NCBI RefSeq assembly: GCF_001644035.1
Contig: NZ_LUUG01000117.1
Span: 62,001-126,000 of the forward strand
Length of the DNA stretch: 64,000 nt
Direction of reading: 5' to 3'
DNA from: Methylomonas methanica
Lineage (GTDB): Bacteria > Pseudomonadota > Gammaproteobacteria > Methylococcales > Methylomonadaceae
Below, piece after piece: positions 38,315 through 47,594 of the stretch; position 1 is the first letter of the stretch; each line of letters begins with the position of its first letter. The translations under genes were made by a program, and so were the position numbers. The notes under the pieces are model-generated. The model had not been told where the DNA came from. It saw only the letters and a program-made list of their open reading frames with translations, and did not search any database.

Positions 38315-39301
38315 TCAACAACCCCAGCGCAACGCAGCGGTATTCACCGGTGCGTCCCACAAGCCTAGCATTTCGTCGTCCAACAGCGTCAGCGTCAGCG
38401 AACAGCCGGCCATATCCAGCGACGTGGTGAAGTTGCCGACCAAAGAGCGCCGGACGATCACGCCGCGTTTGCTGAAATATTGCCAGGCCAATTCGTAAAT
38501 CAAATGTAGTTCGATCAGCGGCGTGGCGCCGAAACCGTTCACATGCAGCAACACGGCTTGACCGGTTGTTGGCTGTAATTCGTCGAATATATGTCCGGCT
38601 AATTGTTCGACAATTTCGCTGGCGCTCACCAGTTTCACGGTTTCGCGGCCGCGTTCGCCATGGATGCCGACACCCATTTCGATTTCGTCGTCGGCGATAG
38701 CAAAGGTCGGATGGCCCAAGGCCGGTACCGTGCAGCTGGTCAAGGCGACCCCCATGGAGGCGGTGGCTTGATTGACGCGTTCGCCCAGGGCTTTACAAGA
38801 AGCTAAATCCGCGCCGTTTTCGGCGGCGGCGCCGACGATTTTCTCGACAATGGCTGTGCCGGCCACGCCTCTGCGGCCAATACTGTGAGTTTTAGGCAAG
38901 GAAATATCGTCGTCGATCAGGACGCTGGTGTTGGGTAAATCCAGCATTTCAGCGGCCATTTCAAAATTCATCACATCGCCGGCATAATTTTTAACGATGA
39001 ATAACACACCGGCACCGCCGTCCACGGCTTGCGCCGCTGCCAGCATCTGGTCCGGCGTTGGCGAGGTGAATACCTGGCCGGGGCAGGCCGCGTCCAGCAT
39101 GCCGAAGCCGACGAAGCCGCTGTGTAGCGGTTCATGGCCTGAGCCGCCGCCGGAAATCAGTGCGACCTTGCCGGTTTTGCGGGTGTTGCGATACACAAAG
39201 CGCGGTTCGGGGTTGAACTGCACGATGTCGGCATGGGCTTTGGCAAAGCCTTGCAGGCTGGTTTGCAGCAAGGTGTCCGGGGTGTCGATGAATTTTTTCA
39301 T
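38315..39301 (-). CDS. dhaK: Dihydroxyacetone kinase, substrate-binding subunit DhaK
   Basis: 328 residues. ALISGGGSGHEPLHSGFVG is the substrate pocket and IVKNYAGDVMNFEMA is also conserved. GVGIHGERGRE holds the His that binds dihydroxyacetone covalently in the family. It starts 33 bases after the HAD-IIA phosphatase gene on the same strand, so those two probably form an operon, while DhaL is made from the opposite strand. No PTS-type DhaM is seen here. In a methylotroph the enzyme may feed dihydroxyacetone into triose phosphates, which is inference. Confidence 0.93.
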   Translation of the reverse strand: MKKFIDTPDTLLQTSLQGFAKAHADIVQFNPEPRFVYRNTRKTGKVALISGGGSGHEPLHSGFVGFGMLDAACPGQVFTSPTPDQMLAAAQAVDGGAGVLFIVKNYAGDVMNFEMAAEMLDLPNTSVLIDDDISLPKTHSIGRRGVAGTAIVEKIVGAAAENGADLASCKALGERVNQATASMGVALTSCTVPALGHPTFAIADDEIEMGVGIHGERGRETVKLVSASEIVEQLAGHIFDELQPTTGQAVLLHVNGFGATPLIELHLIYELAWQYFSKRGVIVRRSLVGNFTTSLDMAGCSLTLTLLDDEMLGLWDAPVNTAALRWGC

Positions 39302-39334
39302 GATTCGCCTCCGCTATATTGGCGTGGAATGAAA

Positions 39335-40156
39335 TTAGGGAGTGTTGTTACGCAATATCTCGGTGATGTCGCGGATGTCCGGCACGATCCAGGTCGGGCC
39401 GAAGTCAGCAGCTGCGACGTCTTGTTCGCTGGATACGCCGCTAAGTACCATCAGGCTGCGGATGCCGGTGCGCACTGCGCCGAGAATGTCGGTGTCAAGC
39501 CTGTCGCCAATGGCAACAGTGTAGGCCGGGTCGACATTTAACAGGCTCAAAGCTTGACGGTAGATGATAGGCTCCGGTTTGCCGATAATCATCGGCTTAA
39601 TGCCGGTGGAAGCGGTTAATCCTGCCAGAATGGCACCGTTGCCATGTGTTTCGCCACGTTCGGTAGGTAGCGATAGGTCGCCGTTGGTGCCGATGAAGTG
39701 CGCGCCGGCTCGCAGATTCAGGGTGGCGGTAGCCAGTTTGTCCCAGCTCAGTTCTCGGTCCATGCCGCAAACCACCAGATGCGCGCGCTGATCCGGCTCG
39801 GTCTCGTAAAGTCCGGTAAGTTTAAAGCCCAAATCCAGCAGCGGTTGCCGGGCACCGATGCCGCCAATCACAAATACGCGAGTGGTCTGTGGATCATAGC
39901 GTTCCGACAAATACAGCGCGGTGGCCATGCCCGAGGTCAGGATCTCGTTCAATGCGACCGTTACACCCATTTTCGCCAGCTTATCGACATATTGTTCTGC
40001 GGTCAGTCCGGCGTTGTTGGTGGCCAGGATGAAGGGCAGCTTTAAATCGCGTAGGGTCTGAAAAAACTCAACGAGTCCTGCTTGAGCTCGGTCGCCGTGC
40101 CAAAGGACTCCATCCATGTCTATGATTAGGGCGCGGATGTCGGTGAAAGCTTGCAT
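39335..40156 (-). CDS. HAD-IIA sugar-phosphate phosphatase (NagD/PGP-like)
   Basis: 273 residues from ATG 40156 (MQAFTDIRALIIDMDGVLWH). Upstream in-frame Met codons lack ribosome sites. HAD motif I is DMDGVLW, motif II lies in FILATNNAGLT, the cap is type IIA, and the C-terminal motif is AIGDRLDTDILGAVRTG. Members dephosphorylate phosphoglycolate, glycerol phosphate, pyridoxal phosphate or nucleotides. The substrate is not evident; linkage to dhaK suggests a triose- or glycerol-phosphate-like compound. Confidence 0.88.
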   Translation of the reverse strand: MQAFTDIRALIIDMDGVLWHGDRAQAGLVEFFQTLRDLKLPFILATNNAGLTAEQYVDKLAKMGVTVALNEILTSGMATALYLSERYDPQTTRVFVIGGIGARQPLLDLGFKLTGLYETEPDQRAHLVVCGMDRELSWDKLATATLNLRAGAHFIGTNGDLSLPTERGETHGNGAILAGLTASTGIKPMIIGKPEPIIYRQALSLLNVDPAYTVAIGDRLDTDILGAVRTGIRSLMVLSGVSSEQDVAAADFGPTWIVPDIRDITEILRNNTP

Positions 40157-40348
40157 AAGCGGTCTCGTTTGCTTGGGTTGTTTAAATGGGGTTTGTGTCT
40201 TCAAGGCCTGGTATTTCATGGTAAAAATCCCAGGAATTTGCGGTGCGCAAGAATTGCATAAATCGCCGTCTACTGTCCAGCCAGTCGGCAATAACGGTAT
40301 TTTCCTTGACTAATCGTTTATAACCTAGTTTAATGCGCGGCTCTTGAC

Positions 40349-40424
<76 letters not shown>

Positions 40425-40447
40425 TTCTGGTTTTAGGTTAAGTCGCT

Positions 40448-40523
<76 letters not shown>

Positions 40524-40807
40524 CCACCTGAAAACAAGCATCCCCTCGTAATATAGGCCGACCGGCTAAGGTCACCCGAAATACTGATTCTCCTTGTTGT
40601 CGTTAAGAAGTAACTGACGGATTGCCCCCATCAACTCAATGTCATTGTCGATTGAGGTTTGGCTGGCGAGTGAGGTTGACGAAAATTTGAAGCCTTTGTC
40701 TCGAATGTTATTTTTCTAAGTGCGGCGCTACGAGATTTTGTCGAGAGAACGGCTTCCAGGAAAACCAGCATGTTTAGCCAATCTTGTCCGGTGATAAGTA
40801 ACGGTGA

Positions 40808-40836
40808 TTTACATCCTTGAAAGATATGGTTATAAT
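40808..40836 (+). promoter_or_regulatory. Sigma-70 promoter of the rimP operon leader
   Basis: TTTACA (40808-40813), exactly 17 bases, then TATAAT (40831-40836). Transcription would begin near 40843, leaving a leader of about 245 bases before rimP. Confidence 0.7.
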
Positions 40837-40842
40837 CCGGCT

Positions 40843-40990
40843 TTTAATTTTTCGCCGCAGTTTTTGGCGCGGGAAATTGTTTCCTGACAAGTGTGCTTTT
40901 CGAGACAAAAAGTTTCGATAAACGAGGGTATGTTCCTCGACGCGGTCTCAGGCGTGGTTTTGCTAAGAAAGCCCCTATAAGGGGTTTTTT
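40843..40990 (+). ncRNA. Structured leader or small RNA ahead of rimP
   Basis: Four local hairpins follow the promoter: CGCC/GGCG (40853-40869), GGAAA/TTTCC (40872-40884), CGAGAC/GTTTCG (40901-40917) and CGAGG/CCTCG (40923-40939). Then comes a terminator-like stem CCCC/GGGG plus T-run (40972-40990). That gives a possible discrete RNA of about 150 bases or a riboregulatory leader of the rimP-nusA operon. No known family recognised. Confidence 0.45.
40968..40990 (+). terminator. First intrinsic terminator in the rimP leader
   Basis: CCCC-TATAA-GGGG flanked by AA and a six-T run (GGGGTTTTTTC). The stem is short. A longer T-poor hairpin (GTGGGCTT 40996-41003 with AAGCCCAC 41015-41022) follows immediately. 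Confidence 0.6.
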
Positions 40991-41041
40991 CTTTTGTGGG
41001 CTTTCGAAAACGCGAAGCCCACGGGTTTTGGTTGTTTATGG

Positions 41042-41065
41042 AAGAGCCTGAGGCTCTTTTTTTTT
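41042..41065 (+). terminator. Second intrinsic terminator, just before rimP
   Basis: AAGAGCC-TGA-GGCTCTT followed by nine T in total, ending 23 bases before the rimP ATG. A strong terminator inside an operon leader implies attenuation or antitermination control. Confidence 0.8.
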
Positions 41066-41088
41066 GGGTTTGAAAAGGTGAGGCGTTA

Positions 41089-41574
41089 ATGAAACAGGCT
41101 CCTGAACATTTGGTGGATTTGATCGAGCCAATTGTGGAAGGTCTTGGCTATGAGTGTGTGGGGATAGAGTACAACCCGCATCCGACACACGGCATGTTGC
41201 GCATCTACATCGATAGCGAAAACGGCATTTTGCTGGAAGATTGCACCAAGGTCAGTCATCAGCTCAGCGGAGCGCTGGATGTCGAAGATCCGATTCAAGG
41301 CGAATATCAATTGGAAGTTTCTTCGCCTGGTGCGGATCGGCCCTTTTTCAAGCTCAGCCAATTTCAACGCTTTTTGGGGAGCACTGTACTGGTGAGTTTA
41401 TTTAAGCCCATCGATAAACGCCGCAAAATTACCGGACAGATTATGGCCGTCGAAGGCGAGACTGTTCTGTTGCAGGATGGCGAACAATTATTAAGCATCC
41501 CGTTTCAGGCAATGAGCAAGGCACGCTTGGTGCCGGATTACTTACTCACTAAAGGAGGTCGTAGTGGCAAATAA
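41089..41574 (+). CDS. rimP: Ribosome maturation factor RimP
   Basis: 161 residues. The N-terminal domain has VDLIEPIVEGLGYECVGIEY and LRIYIDSENGILLEDCTKVS; SSPGADRPFFKLSQFQRF is the hallmark. The C-terminal domain is Sm-like. RimP assists late 30S assembly. First gene of rimP-nusA-infB-rbfA-truB-rpsO-pnp, preceded by AAGGTGAGG. It overlaps nusA by 11 bases and contains the nusA ribosome site. Confidence 0.96.
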   Translation: MKQAPEHLVDLIEPIVEGLGYECVGIEYNPHPTHGMLRIYIDSENGILLEDCTKVSHQLSGALDVEDPIQGEYQLEVSSPGADRPFFKLSQFQRFLGSTVLVSLFKPIDKRRKITGQIMAVEGETVLLQDGEQLLSIPFQAMSKARLVPDYLLTKGGRSGK

Positions 41575-43075
41575 AGAAATTTTATTAGTAGCAGACGTTT
41601 TTGCTAACGAAAAGGAAATAGACAAGGAAATTATCTTTCAGGCCATTGAGTCCGCTTTGGAAGCGGCGACTGTCAAGCGTTACGAAAACCCGATTAAGGC
41701 CCGAGTAGCCATTGATCGTCATACCGGCGATTATTCGACCTATCGCCGTTGGCTGGTGGTCGATGCCAATCCGGAAATTAACGGCGATGTCGAACATCCA
41801 GGCTGGCAGGTATTGCTGGAAGTGGCTCAATTCGATAATCCCGATATTCAAATCGGCGACTATGTAGAAGAAGAGATCGAGTCGGTCGATTTTTGCCGAA
41901 TTGCCGCGCAAACCGCCAAGCAAGTCATTATTCAGAAGGTTCGCGAAGCCGAACGTAAAAAAATTGTCGAAGCCTATCAGGATCGGGTTGGCGAGTTAGT
42001 TACCGGCGTTGTGAAACGCTTGGAAAAAGGCAGCGTTTATCTGGATTTGGGCGGTCATGTCGAAGCCTATATTGCCCGGGAAGATATGATCCCGAAAGAG
42101 CCGGTCAGAATGGGTGACAGAGTGCGCGGCTATTTGAAAGCCGTGCGTTCCGAGCCGCGCGGGCCGCAACTGTTTGTCAGTCGTACCGCGCCGGAATTGT
42201 TGATTGCGTTGTTTCGTTTGGAAGTGCCGGAAGTGGGTGAAGGTTTGATCGACATTCTGGCGGCGGCACGCGATCCCGGTTCCCGCGCTAAAATCGCCGT
42301 CCGAGCGAACGATCCGCGCCTGGACCCAATCGGTGCCTGTGTCGGTATGCGCGGTTCCAGGGTGCAAGCTATCTCCAATGAATTGGCCGGCGAGCGGGTC
42401 GATATCATTTTATGGAATGGCAACGACGCGCAGTTCGTGATCAATGCAATGTCGCCGGCGGAAATTCAATCGATTGTGGTTGATGAAGATAAGCACAGCA
42501 TGGACGTGGCGGTTGCCACCGACAGTTTGTCGCAAGCCATCGGTCGTGGCGGTCAAAACGTGCGCTTGGCTACCGAATTGACGGGTTGGGAGTTGAATAT
42601 TCAAGACGCCGCGCAGGTAGATAAAAACCACGACGAAGCCGCGGCAAAATCCAAACAACAGTTCATGGAGTTGTTGGATGTCGATGAAGAAATTGCCGGT
42701 ATCTTGGTCGATGTGGGTTTGAATAACATCGAGGAAATTGCGTATATCCCCGTCGACGAAATGCTGGAGATCGAAGGCTTCGACGAAGAGTTGGTGGAAG
42801 CTTTACGTACTCGCGCAAAGGACGCTTTACTGATCAGTGCGATCGCGTCCGAAGAAAAAATTGAAACCGCCGTGCCTAGCGAGGAATTGTTGAGCATGGA
42901 TGGGATGGACGAAGAGTTGGCACACCAAATGGCTGCCAAGGGCATTGTTACCTTGGACGATCTGGCGGAGCAGGCGATAGACGACATTATCGAATTTACC
43001 GGCATGACCGAGGAGCGTGCTGGTAAACTAATCATGAAAGCCCGCGAATCTTGGTTCGCAGAGGATAAGGGCTGA
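41564..43075 (+). CDS. nusA: Transcription termination/antitermination factor NusA
   Basis: 503 residues, full gammaproteobacterial length. N-terminal RNA-polymerase-binding domain (1-125), then S1 (about 135-200, [20 protein letters not shown]) and two KH domains ([32 protein letters not shown]). Two acidic repeats follow in the last ~130 residues, each with an HhH-like [14 protein letters not shown] pattern. GTG start with a perfect AAAGGAGG site inside rimP. Controls pausing, termination and antitermination; its leader terminators could be its own target. Confidence 0.97.
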   Translation: MANKEILLVADVFANEKEIDKEIIFQAIESALEAATVKRYENPIKARVAIDRHTGDYSTYRRWLVVDANPEINGDVEHPGWQVLLEVAQFDNPDIQIGDYVEEEIESVDFCRIAAQTAKQVIIQKVREAERKKIVEAYQDRVGELVTGVVKRLEKGSVYLDLGGHVEAYIAREDMIPKEPVRMGDRVRGYLKAVRSEPRGPQLFVSRTAPELLIALFRLEVPEVGEGLIDILAAARDPGSRAKIAVRANDPRLDPIGACVGMRGSRVQAISNELAGERVDIILWNGNDAQFVINAMSPAEIQSIVVDEDKHSMDVAVATDSLSQAIGRGGQNVRLATELTGWELNIQDAAQVDKNHDEAAAKSKQQFMELLDVDEEIAGILVDVGLNNIEEIAYIPVDEMLEIEGFDEELVEALRTRAKDALLISAIASEEKIETAVPSEELLSMDGMDEELAHQMAAKGIVTLDDLAEQAIDDIIEFTGMTEERAGKLIMKARESWFAEDKG

Positions 43076-43089
43076 GGCAGGAGGATACT

Positions 43090-45798
43090 ATGAGCGATAA
43101 AACAGTACAGGAATTGGCAGAGGTTGTTGGCATCCCTTTGGAGCGTTTTTTAGAGCAATTGAAGGAAGCCGGCTTAACCGCCAGCGCGCCCGACGATGTG
43201 ATAAATGATGAAGAGAAAGTCAAGCTACTCGCGCACTTGCGCAAGCGCCACGGCAAGTCGGACGCCGATCAGGAAGCCGCCGCCCCCAAACGTATTACCT
43301 TGAAACGCAGTACCAAAACCGAATTAAGACAATCCTCGCCGCCGGGTACAGCTGTGAAAACCGTCAGCGTTGAGGTGCGTAAACAAAAAACGTACATCAA
43401 ACGCAGCGATGCTTCTTCCGGTAACGACGAGCTAAGACAGGCCGAATTAGCCAAGCAAGCTTTGGAAGAACAGAGACGGCAACAAGCTATCGAAGAAGAA
43501 AAGCGTAAACACTTGCATGAGCAAAAGTCCGTTCAGCCTGTCCAAGAAGAGCAAGTGGTCAGAGAGGAAGTCGCTCAGCCCGTTGAAGTGTCCGCAGCGG
43601 CTGTGACGGCGGTCTCAGAACCAGTTGCTACGGAACTGCCTGTGACGGAAGAGTTGCCGGTTGTTGCTGAAGCGCAGCCTGAGGTGATCGCTAAGGCCGA
43701 AGCTCCCGTCCCGAGCGCGGCGCCGGAGATGACCGAAGAGCAGCGCCTGGAAAAAGAAAAGAAAGAAAGGCTGGAAGCTGCGGTGCAAAGAACCGCCGAA
43801 AAGGTCAAACAGAAAGCCGAAGCCAAGCAGCAACAAACCACGCTGCATAAGAAAAAAGCCGAATTCAAGCCGACTCGAGGCCCGACTACCGATGGCGATA
43901 TCGGTGGCGGCGGCGATGCTGCGCGTCGCGGTGGCAAAGGCAAAAAAGGCAAGGCGCCATCGCGCCGGGAAAAACCCGAATTCGAGATCGATGTCAATCA
44001 GGCTCGACATAAGTTCGAAAAGCCGATCGCGCCTACTGTCTATGACGTAACCATTCCGGAAACCATCGTGGTCTCTGATTTGGCTGCGAAAATGAACATC
44101 AAGGCTGCCGAAGTCATCAAGCATTTGATGAAGTTGGGCATCATGTCCACCATCAACCAAACCATCGATCAAGAAACAGCGGTAATTTTGGTTGAAGAGA
44201 TGGGCCATAAAGCCATCATGCAGAGCGAAGATGACTTTGAACAGGAAATGCTGGCCGAAGTACAAGGCGAAAGCGACGAACGTAAAGTTCAGTTTAGAGC
44301 GCCTATCGTTACCATCATGGGTCACGTTGACCACGGTAAAACCTCTTTGCTGGATTACATCCGCAAAACCCGGGTTGCCGCCGGCGAAGCGGGCGGGATT
44401 ACTCAGCACATTGGTGCTTATCAAGTAAAAACGGACCATGGCGCTGTAACTTTCTTAGATACTCCGGGCCATGCCGCGTTTACCGCGATGCGGGCGCGTG
44501 GTGCGGAAGTGACCGACATCGTGATCGTGGTGGTTGCAGCCGATGACGGCGTGATGCCGCAAACCAGGGAAGCCATTGATCATGCGCGTGCTGCTAATGT
44601 GCCTATCATCGTAGCCTTAAACAAAATCGATAAACCGGAAGCCAATCCGGATCGGGTCATGCAGGAACTGGCTACGCTGAATGTGGTGCCGGAAGAGTGG
44701 GGCGGAGATGTGCAATTCCTGAAGGTATCAGCCAAAGTCGGTACCGGTATTGACGAATTGATCGAAGCGCTGATCGTCCAGGCAGAAGTGCTGGAGTTGA
44801 AAGCGCCGGTTGACGGCATCGCGTCAGGTATTTGTATCGAATCACGTCTGGATAGAGGCCGCGGTGCGGTCGCTACCATATTGATTCAGAAAGGTACCTT
44901 AAGCAAAGGCGAATTCGTCCTTTGCGGCCACGAATATGGCCGGATTCGGGCGATGTTCGATGAGAATGCGCACGCCATCAAATCGGCCGGACCGAGTATG
45001 CCTGTGGAAATTCTCGGTTTGTCCGGTACCCCGGACGCTGGCGACGAGTTTCTTGTGGTGCAAAACGAACGCGTTGCTCGCGAACTGGCTGCGCATCGGG
45101 AAGACCGCAAACGCTCCAATCGTCACGCTGCACAACATGCGTCGAAATTGGACGATGTATTCTCGCGGATGTCCGCCGGCGAAACGTCCACGCTCAACGT
45201 CGTTATCAAAACCGATGTTCAGGGCAGCTTGGAAGCTTTGCGCGAATCCTTGGTGGGTTTGTCCACCGAAGAAGTGCAAGTTAAATGCATTTTCGGCGGT
45301 GTCGGCGGTATCAACGAAGGCGACGCAAACTTGGCTTTAGCATCCAGCGCGATTCTGATCGGTTTCAACGTACGTGCCGACGCTGTCGCTCGTAAATTGA
45401 TCGAAGAAAAAGACATCGATCTGCATTACTACAGCATCATCTACGAAGCCATCGACGAAGTAAAACGCGCGATCAGTGGTATGTTGGCGCCGGAAATTCA
45501 GGAAAAAATCGTTGGTCTGGCCGAAGTGCGCGACGTATTCCGGTCGCCGAAATTCGGTGCGGTTGCCGGTTGTATGGTGGTCGACGGTTTCGTCAAACGC
45601 AATCTGCCGATTCGCGTACTACGCAACAACGTGGTGATTTACGAAGGCCAGCTGGAATCCTTGCGCCGCTTCAAAGACGATGTCAACGAAGTGAAAATGG
45701 GCATGGAGTGCGGTATCGGCGTGAAAAACTACAACGACGTGCAAAACGGCGATCAGATCGAAGTGTTTGAACGCATCGAAGTCAGACGGGAAATCTAA
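43090..45798 (+). CDS. infB: Translation initiation factor IF-2
   Basis: 902 residues, similar to the long E. coli form. The N-terminal IF2N motif is followed by a long charged Glu/Lys/Ala/Gln region (about 60-310). The GTPase domain has [14 protein letters not shown] (G1), DTPGH (G3) and NKIDKPEA (G4), then domains II, III and the fMet-tRNA-binding domain IV (ending [16 protein letters not shown]). Recruits initiator tRNA to the 30S subunit. The stop overlaps the rbfA start by one base. Confidence 0.98.
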   Translation: MSDKTVQELAEVVGIPLERFLEQLKEAGLTASAPDDVINDEEKVKLLAHLRKRHGKSDADQEAAAPKRITLKRSTKTELRQSSPPGTAVKTVSVEVRKQKTYIKRSDASSGNDELRQAELAKQALEEQRRQQAIEEEKRKHLHEQKSVQPVQEEQVVREEVAQPVEVSAAAVTAVSEPVATELPVTEELPVVAEAQPEVIAKAEAPVPSAAPEMTEEQRLEKEKKERLEAAVQRTAEKVKQKAEAKQQQTTLHKKKAEFKPTRGPTTDGDIGGGGDAARRGGKGKKGKAPSRREKPEFEIDVNQARHKFEKPIAPTVYDVTIPETIVVSDLAAKMNIKAAEVIKHLMKLGIMSTINQTIDQETAVILVEEMGHKAIMQSEDDFEQEMLAEVQGESDERKVQFRAPIVTIMGHVDHGKTSLLDYIRKTRVAAGEAGGITQHIGAYQVKTDHGAVTFLDTPGHAAFTAMRARGAEVTDIVIVVVAADDGVMPQTREAIDHARAANVPIIVALNKIDKPEANPDRVMQELATLNVVPEEWGGDVQFLKVSAKVGTGIDELIEALIVQAEVLELKAPVDGIASGICIESRLDRGRGAVATILIQKGTLSKGEFVLCGHEYGRIRAMFDENAHAIKSAGPSMPVEILGLSGTPDAGDEFLVVQNERVARELAAHREDRKRSNRHAAQHASKLDDVFSRMSAGETSTLNVVIKTDVQGSLEALRESLVGLSTEEVQVKCIFGGVGGINEGDANLALASSAILIGFNVRADAVARKLIEEKDIDLHYYSIIYEAIDEVKRAISGMLAPEIQEKIVGLAEVRDVFRSPKFGAVAGCMVVDGFVKRNLPIRVLRNNVVIYEGQLESLRRFKDDVNEVKMGMECGIGVKNYNDVQNGDQIEVFERIEVRREI

Positions 45799-46214
45799 TG
45801 GCAAGAGAGTTCGGCCGCAGTCAGCGGGTGGCGTCGGAAATGCAGAAAGAGTTGGCGTCGATATTACAGCGCGATGTCGACGACAGCCGCTTGGGTTTTG
45901 TCACGATCAACGACGTTGAGCTGTCCAAGGACTTGGCGGTTGCCAAGATCTTCGTGACGGTGTTGGATGCCCAGGATGATGCCGGTAAGCGTGCGAATGT
46001 GAAAGTGCTTAACGAGATTTCGCCGTTTATCCGCCACGAGCTGGCCAAGCGCATGCGTTTGCGGCATATCTCCGAATTGCATTTTTACTACGACCATTCC
46101 TTTGATACCGGTATGCGCGTCGCCGAGTTACTTGGCGATTTGCATCACGACGAGGGACATGACGCTAGTGCAGCGCCGGAAGACGTTGTCGATAAACCGC
46201 AACAGGACAATTGA
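45798..46214 (+). CDS. rbfA: Ribosome-binding factor A
   Basis: 138 residues with the start [20 protein letters not shown] and the KH-like core. The stretch LRHISELHFYYDHSFDTGMR is characteristic. The tail is acidic and variable. RbfA binds the 30S subunit during 16S 5' helix maturation and aids cold adaptation. Stop TGA overlaps the truB ATG (TGATG). Confidence 0.96.
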   Translation: MAREFGRSQRVASEMQKELASILQRDVDDSRLGFVTINDVELSKDLAVAKIFVTVLDAQDDAGKRANVKVLNEISPFIRHELAKRMRLRHISELHFYYDHSFDTGMRVAELLGDLHHDEGHDASAAPEDVVDKPQQDN

Positions 46215-47131
46215 TGGCAAAACGTAAGTCCGGGCGCGATGTGCATGGCATCGTGCTGCTCGACAAACGTTTGGGTGCTTCGTCCAATCAGGCTTTGCAG
46301 GAAGTCAGGCGATTGTTCAATGCCAATAAGGCAGGTCATACCGGGGCGCTGGATCCTCTTGCGACCGGTTTGTTGCCCTTATGCTTTGGCGAGGCGACCA
46401 AGGTATCCGCTTTAATGCTGGATGACGATAAGTGTTATCAGGTAACGATACAGCTTGGCGTAATGACCGATACCGGCGACAGCGAAGGTAAAATCGTCGC
46501 CGAAATGCCGGTGCCGGCTCTGGATGGCGAGCGCTTACAAGCATGTTTGCAACACTTCACCGGGCCGATCGAGCAGGTGCCGCCGATGTATTCGGCGCTC
46601 AAGCATCAAGGCAAGAAGTTATACGAGTTGGCTAGGGAAGGCAAAACCGTAGACCGGCAGGCTCGGGCAATCACCATTTATGAATTGCACTTATTAAGTG
46701 TCGATGCCGAAGCGGGGCAATTGACGCTGGATGTATTTTGCTCCAAAGGTACTTATATCCGTTCGCTGGCCGAAGATATTGGTCACTGGTTGGGGACCTG
46801 CGGCACGGTAACCGCGCTACGCAGAACTAAGGCCGGTATGTTCGATCTGGATCAGGCCTATACCTTGCAGCAGTTGCAGGCTATGGACTTCGCGCAATTG
46901 CAGAATACCTTGATTGCGCTGGATGTGCCGCTGCAAAGCATACCGGACGTATCGTTGTCTTTGGAGCAAGCCGAAAAAATTAAGCTGGGGCAGCGCATTG
47001 CCTTTAGCGGCGGTATGGCGGGCCAGGTCAGAATATACTCGCCGCAAGCCTTTTTGGGGTTGGGGGAAATCCTATTGGATGGTAAACTAGCGCCGAAAAA
47101 ACTATTTCATTTGGATAGTCAATCAACTTGA
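46214..47131 (+). CDS. truB: tRNA pseudouridine(55) synthase
   Basis: 305 residues from ATG 46214; the codon before it (TTG) would overlap rbfA further. VHGIVLLDKRLGASSNQALQ, then the catalytic region KAGHTGALDPLATGLLPLC with the conserved Asp. VPPMYSALKHQGKKLYELAR and SKGTYIRSLAEDIG complete the TruB set, followed by a C-terminal PUA domain. Makes pseudouridine 55 in the T loop of tRNAs. Confidence 0.97.
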   Translation: MAKRKSGRDVHGIVLLDKRLGASSNQALQEVRRLFNANKAGHTGALDPLATGLLPLCFGEATKVSALMLDDDKCYQVTIQLGVMTDTGDSEGKIVAEMPVPALDGERLQACLQHFTGPIEQVPPMYSALKHQGKKLYELAREGKTVDRQARAITIYELHLLSVDAEAGQLTLDVFCSKGTYIRSLAEDIGHWLGTCGTVTALRRTKAGMFDLDQAYTLQQLQAMDFAQLQNTLIALDVPLQSIPDVSLSLEQAEKIKLGQRIAFSGGMAGQVRIYSPQAFLGLGEILLDGKLAPKKLFHLDSQST

Positions 47132-47240
47132 TTATTCAAGAAAAAACCGCAAAGTTTCTACACCCTATTGTGGAAACGCGGCTACATGGTCATCACGCGA
47201 TGGCCTTTATTCAATCAAAATTAATCGATAGGGATTAAGA
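47132..47240 (+). promoter_or_regulatory. rpsO leader with two hairpins
   Basis: CCGC-AAA-GTTTC pairs with GAAAC-GCGG (about 47148-47182), and GGTCATC pairs with GATGGCC next to it. S15 represses its own translation through such leader structures in several bacteria, so an S15-binding site is likely, although the pseudoknot was not verified. Confidence 0.4.
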
Positions 47241-47510
47241 ATGTCATTAAACGCAGAACAAAAGAAAGCCATCGTTGAAGAATATCGTTTGTCAGATACC
47301 GATACCGGTTCAACCGAAGTCCAAGTTGCCTTGTTGACCGCCAATATTAACCAACTGACTCCGCATTTTGCTACACATAAAAAAGACAATCACTCGCGCC
47401 GCGGCTTGCTGCGCATGGTAAACCAACGCCGTAAATTGTTGGATTACCTGAAAAACACCGAAGTTGCACGTTACCGTTCGTTGATCGAGCGTTTGGGCAT
47501 CCGTAAGTAG
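47241..47510 (+). CDS. rpsO: 30S ribosomal protein S15
   Basis: 89 residues, exact S15 length. Motifs [40 protein letters not shown] and ERLGIRK at the end are diagnostic. Primary 16S central-domain binder. Sits between truB and pnp as in E. coli, with structured leaders on both sides. Confidence 0.98.
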   Translation: MSLNAEQKKAIVEEYRLSDTDTGSTEVQVALLTANINQLTPHFATHKKDNHSRRGLLRMVNQRRKLLDYLKNTEVARYRSLIERLGIRK

Positions 47511-47521
47511 CACCAAAACTG

Positions 47522-47546
47522 GAAACGGCGCATTGGGCGCCGTTTC
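47522..47546 (+). promoter_or_regulatory. rpsO-pnp intergenic hairpin
   Basis: GAAACGGCGC and GCGCCGTTTC form a perfect 10-base stem with a five-base loop, without a strong T-run. In E. coli the pnp leader hairpin is cut by RNase III and used for PNPase autocontrol. The same role is likely; partial termination is the alternative. Confidence 0.55.
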
Positions 47547-47594
47547 TGCTTTAAGGCACATTTCAGCATAACCTTTAAACAAAGGAACCTTATA

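Larger units (their letters stand above)
40524..41088. other. 565-base gap between tRNA-Phe and rimP
   Basis: The first 280 bases show no gene, repeat or RNA I can name. From 40808 on there is a promoter, a series of hairpins and two terminators, listed separately. Confidence 0.6.

Noticed and set aside
40524-40807. Possible integrated element next to the tRNA-Phe genes
   Set aside because: No integrase, no partial tRNA repeat and only a short gap before the conserved rimP operon.
43615-44439. 274-codon minus-strand open frame
   Set aside because: Antisense to the repetitive charged region of infB; Phe/Leu/Arg-rich shadow.
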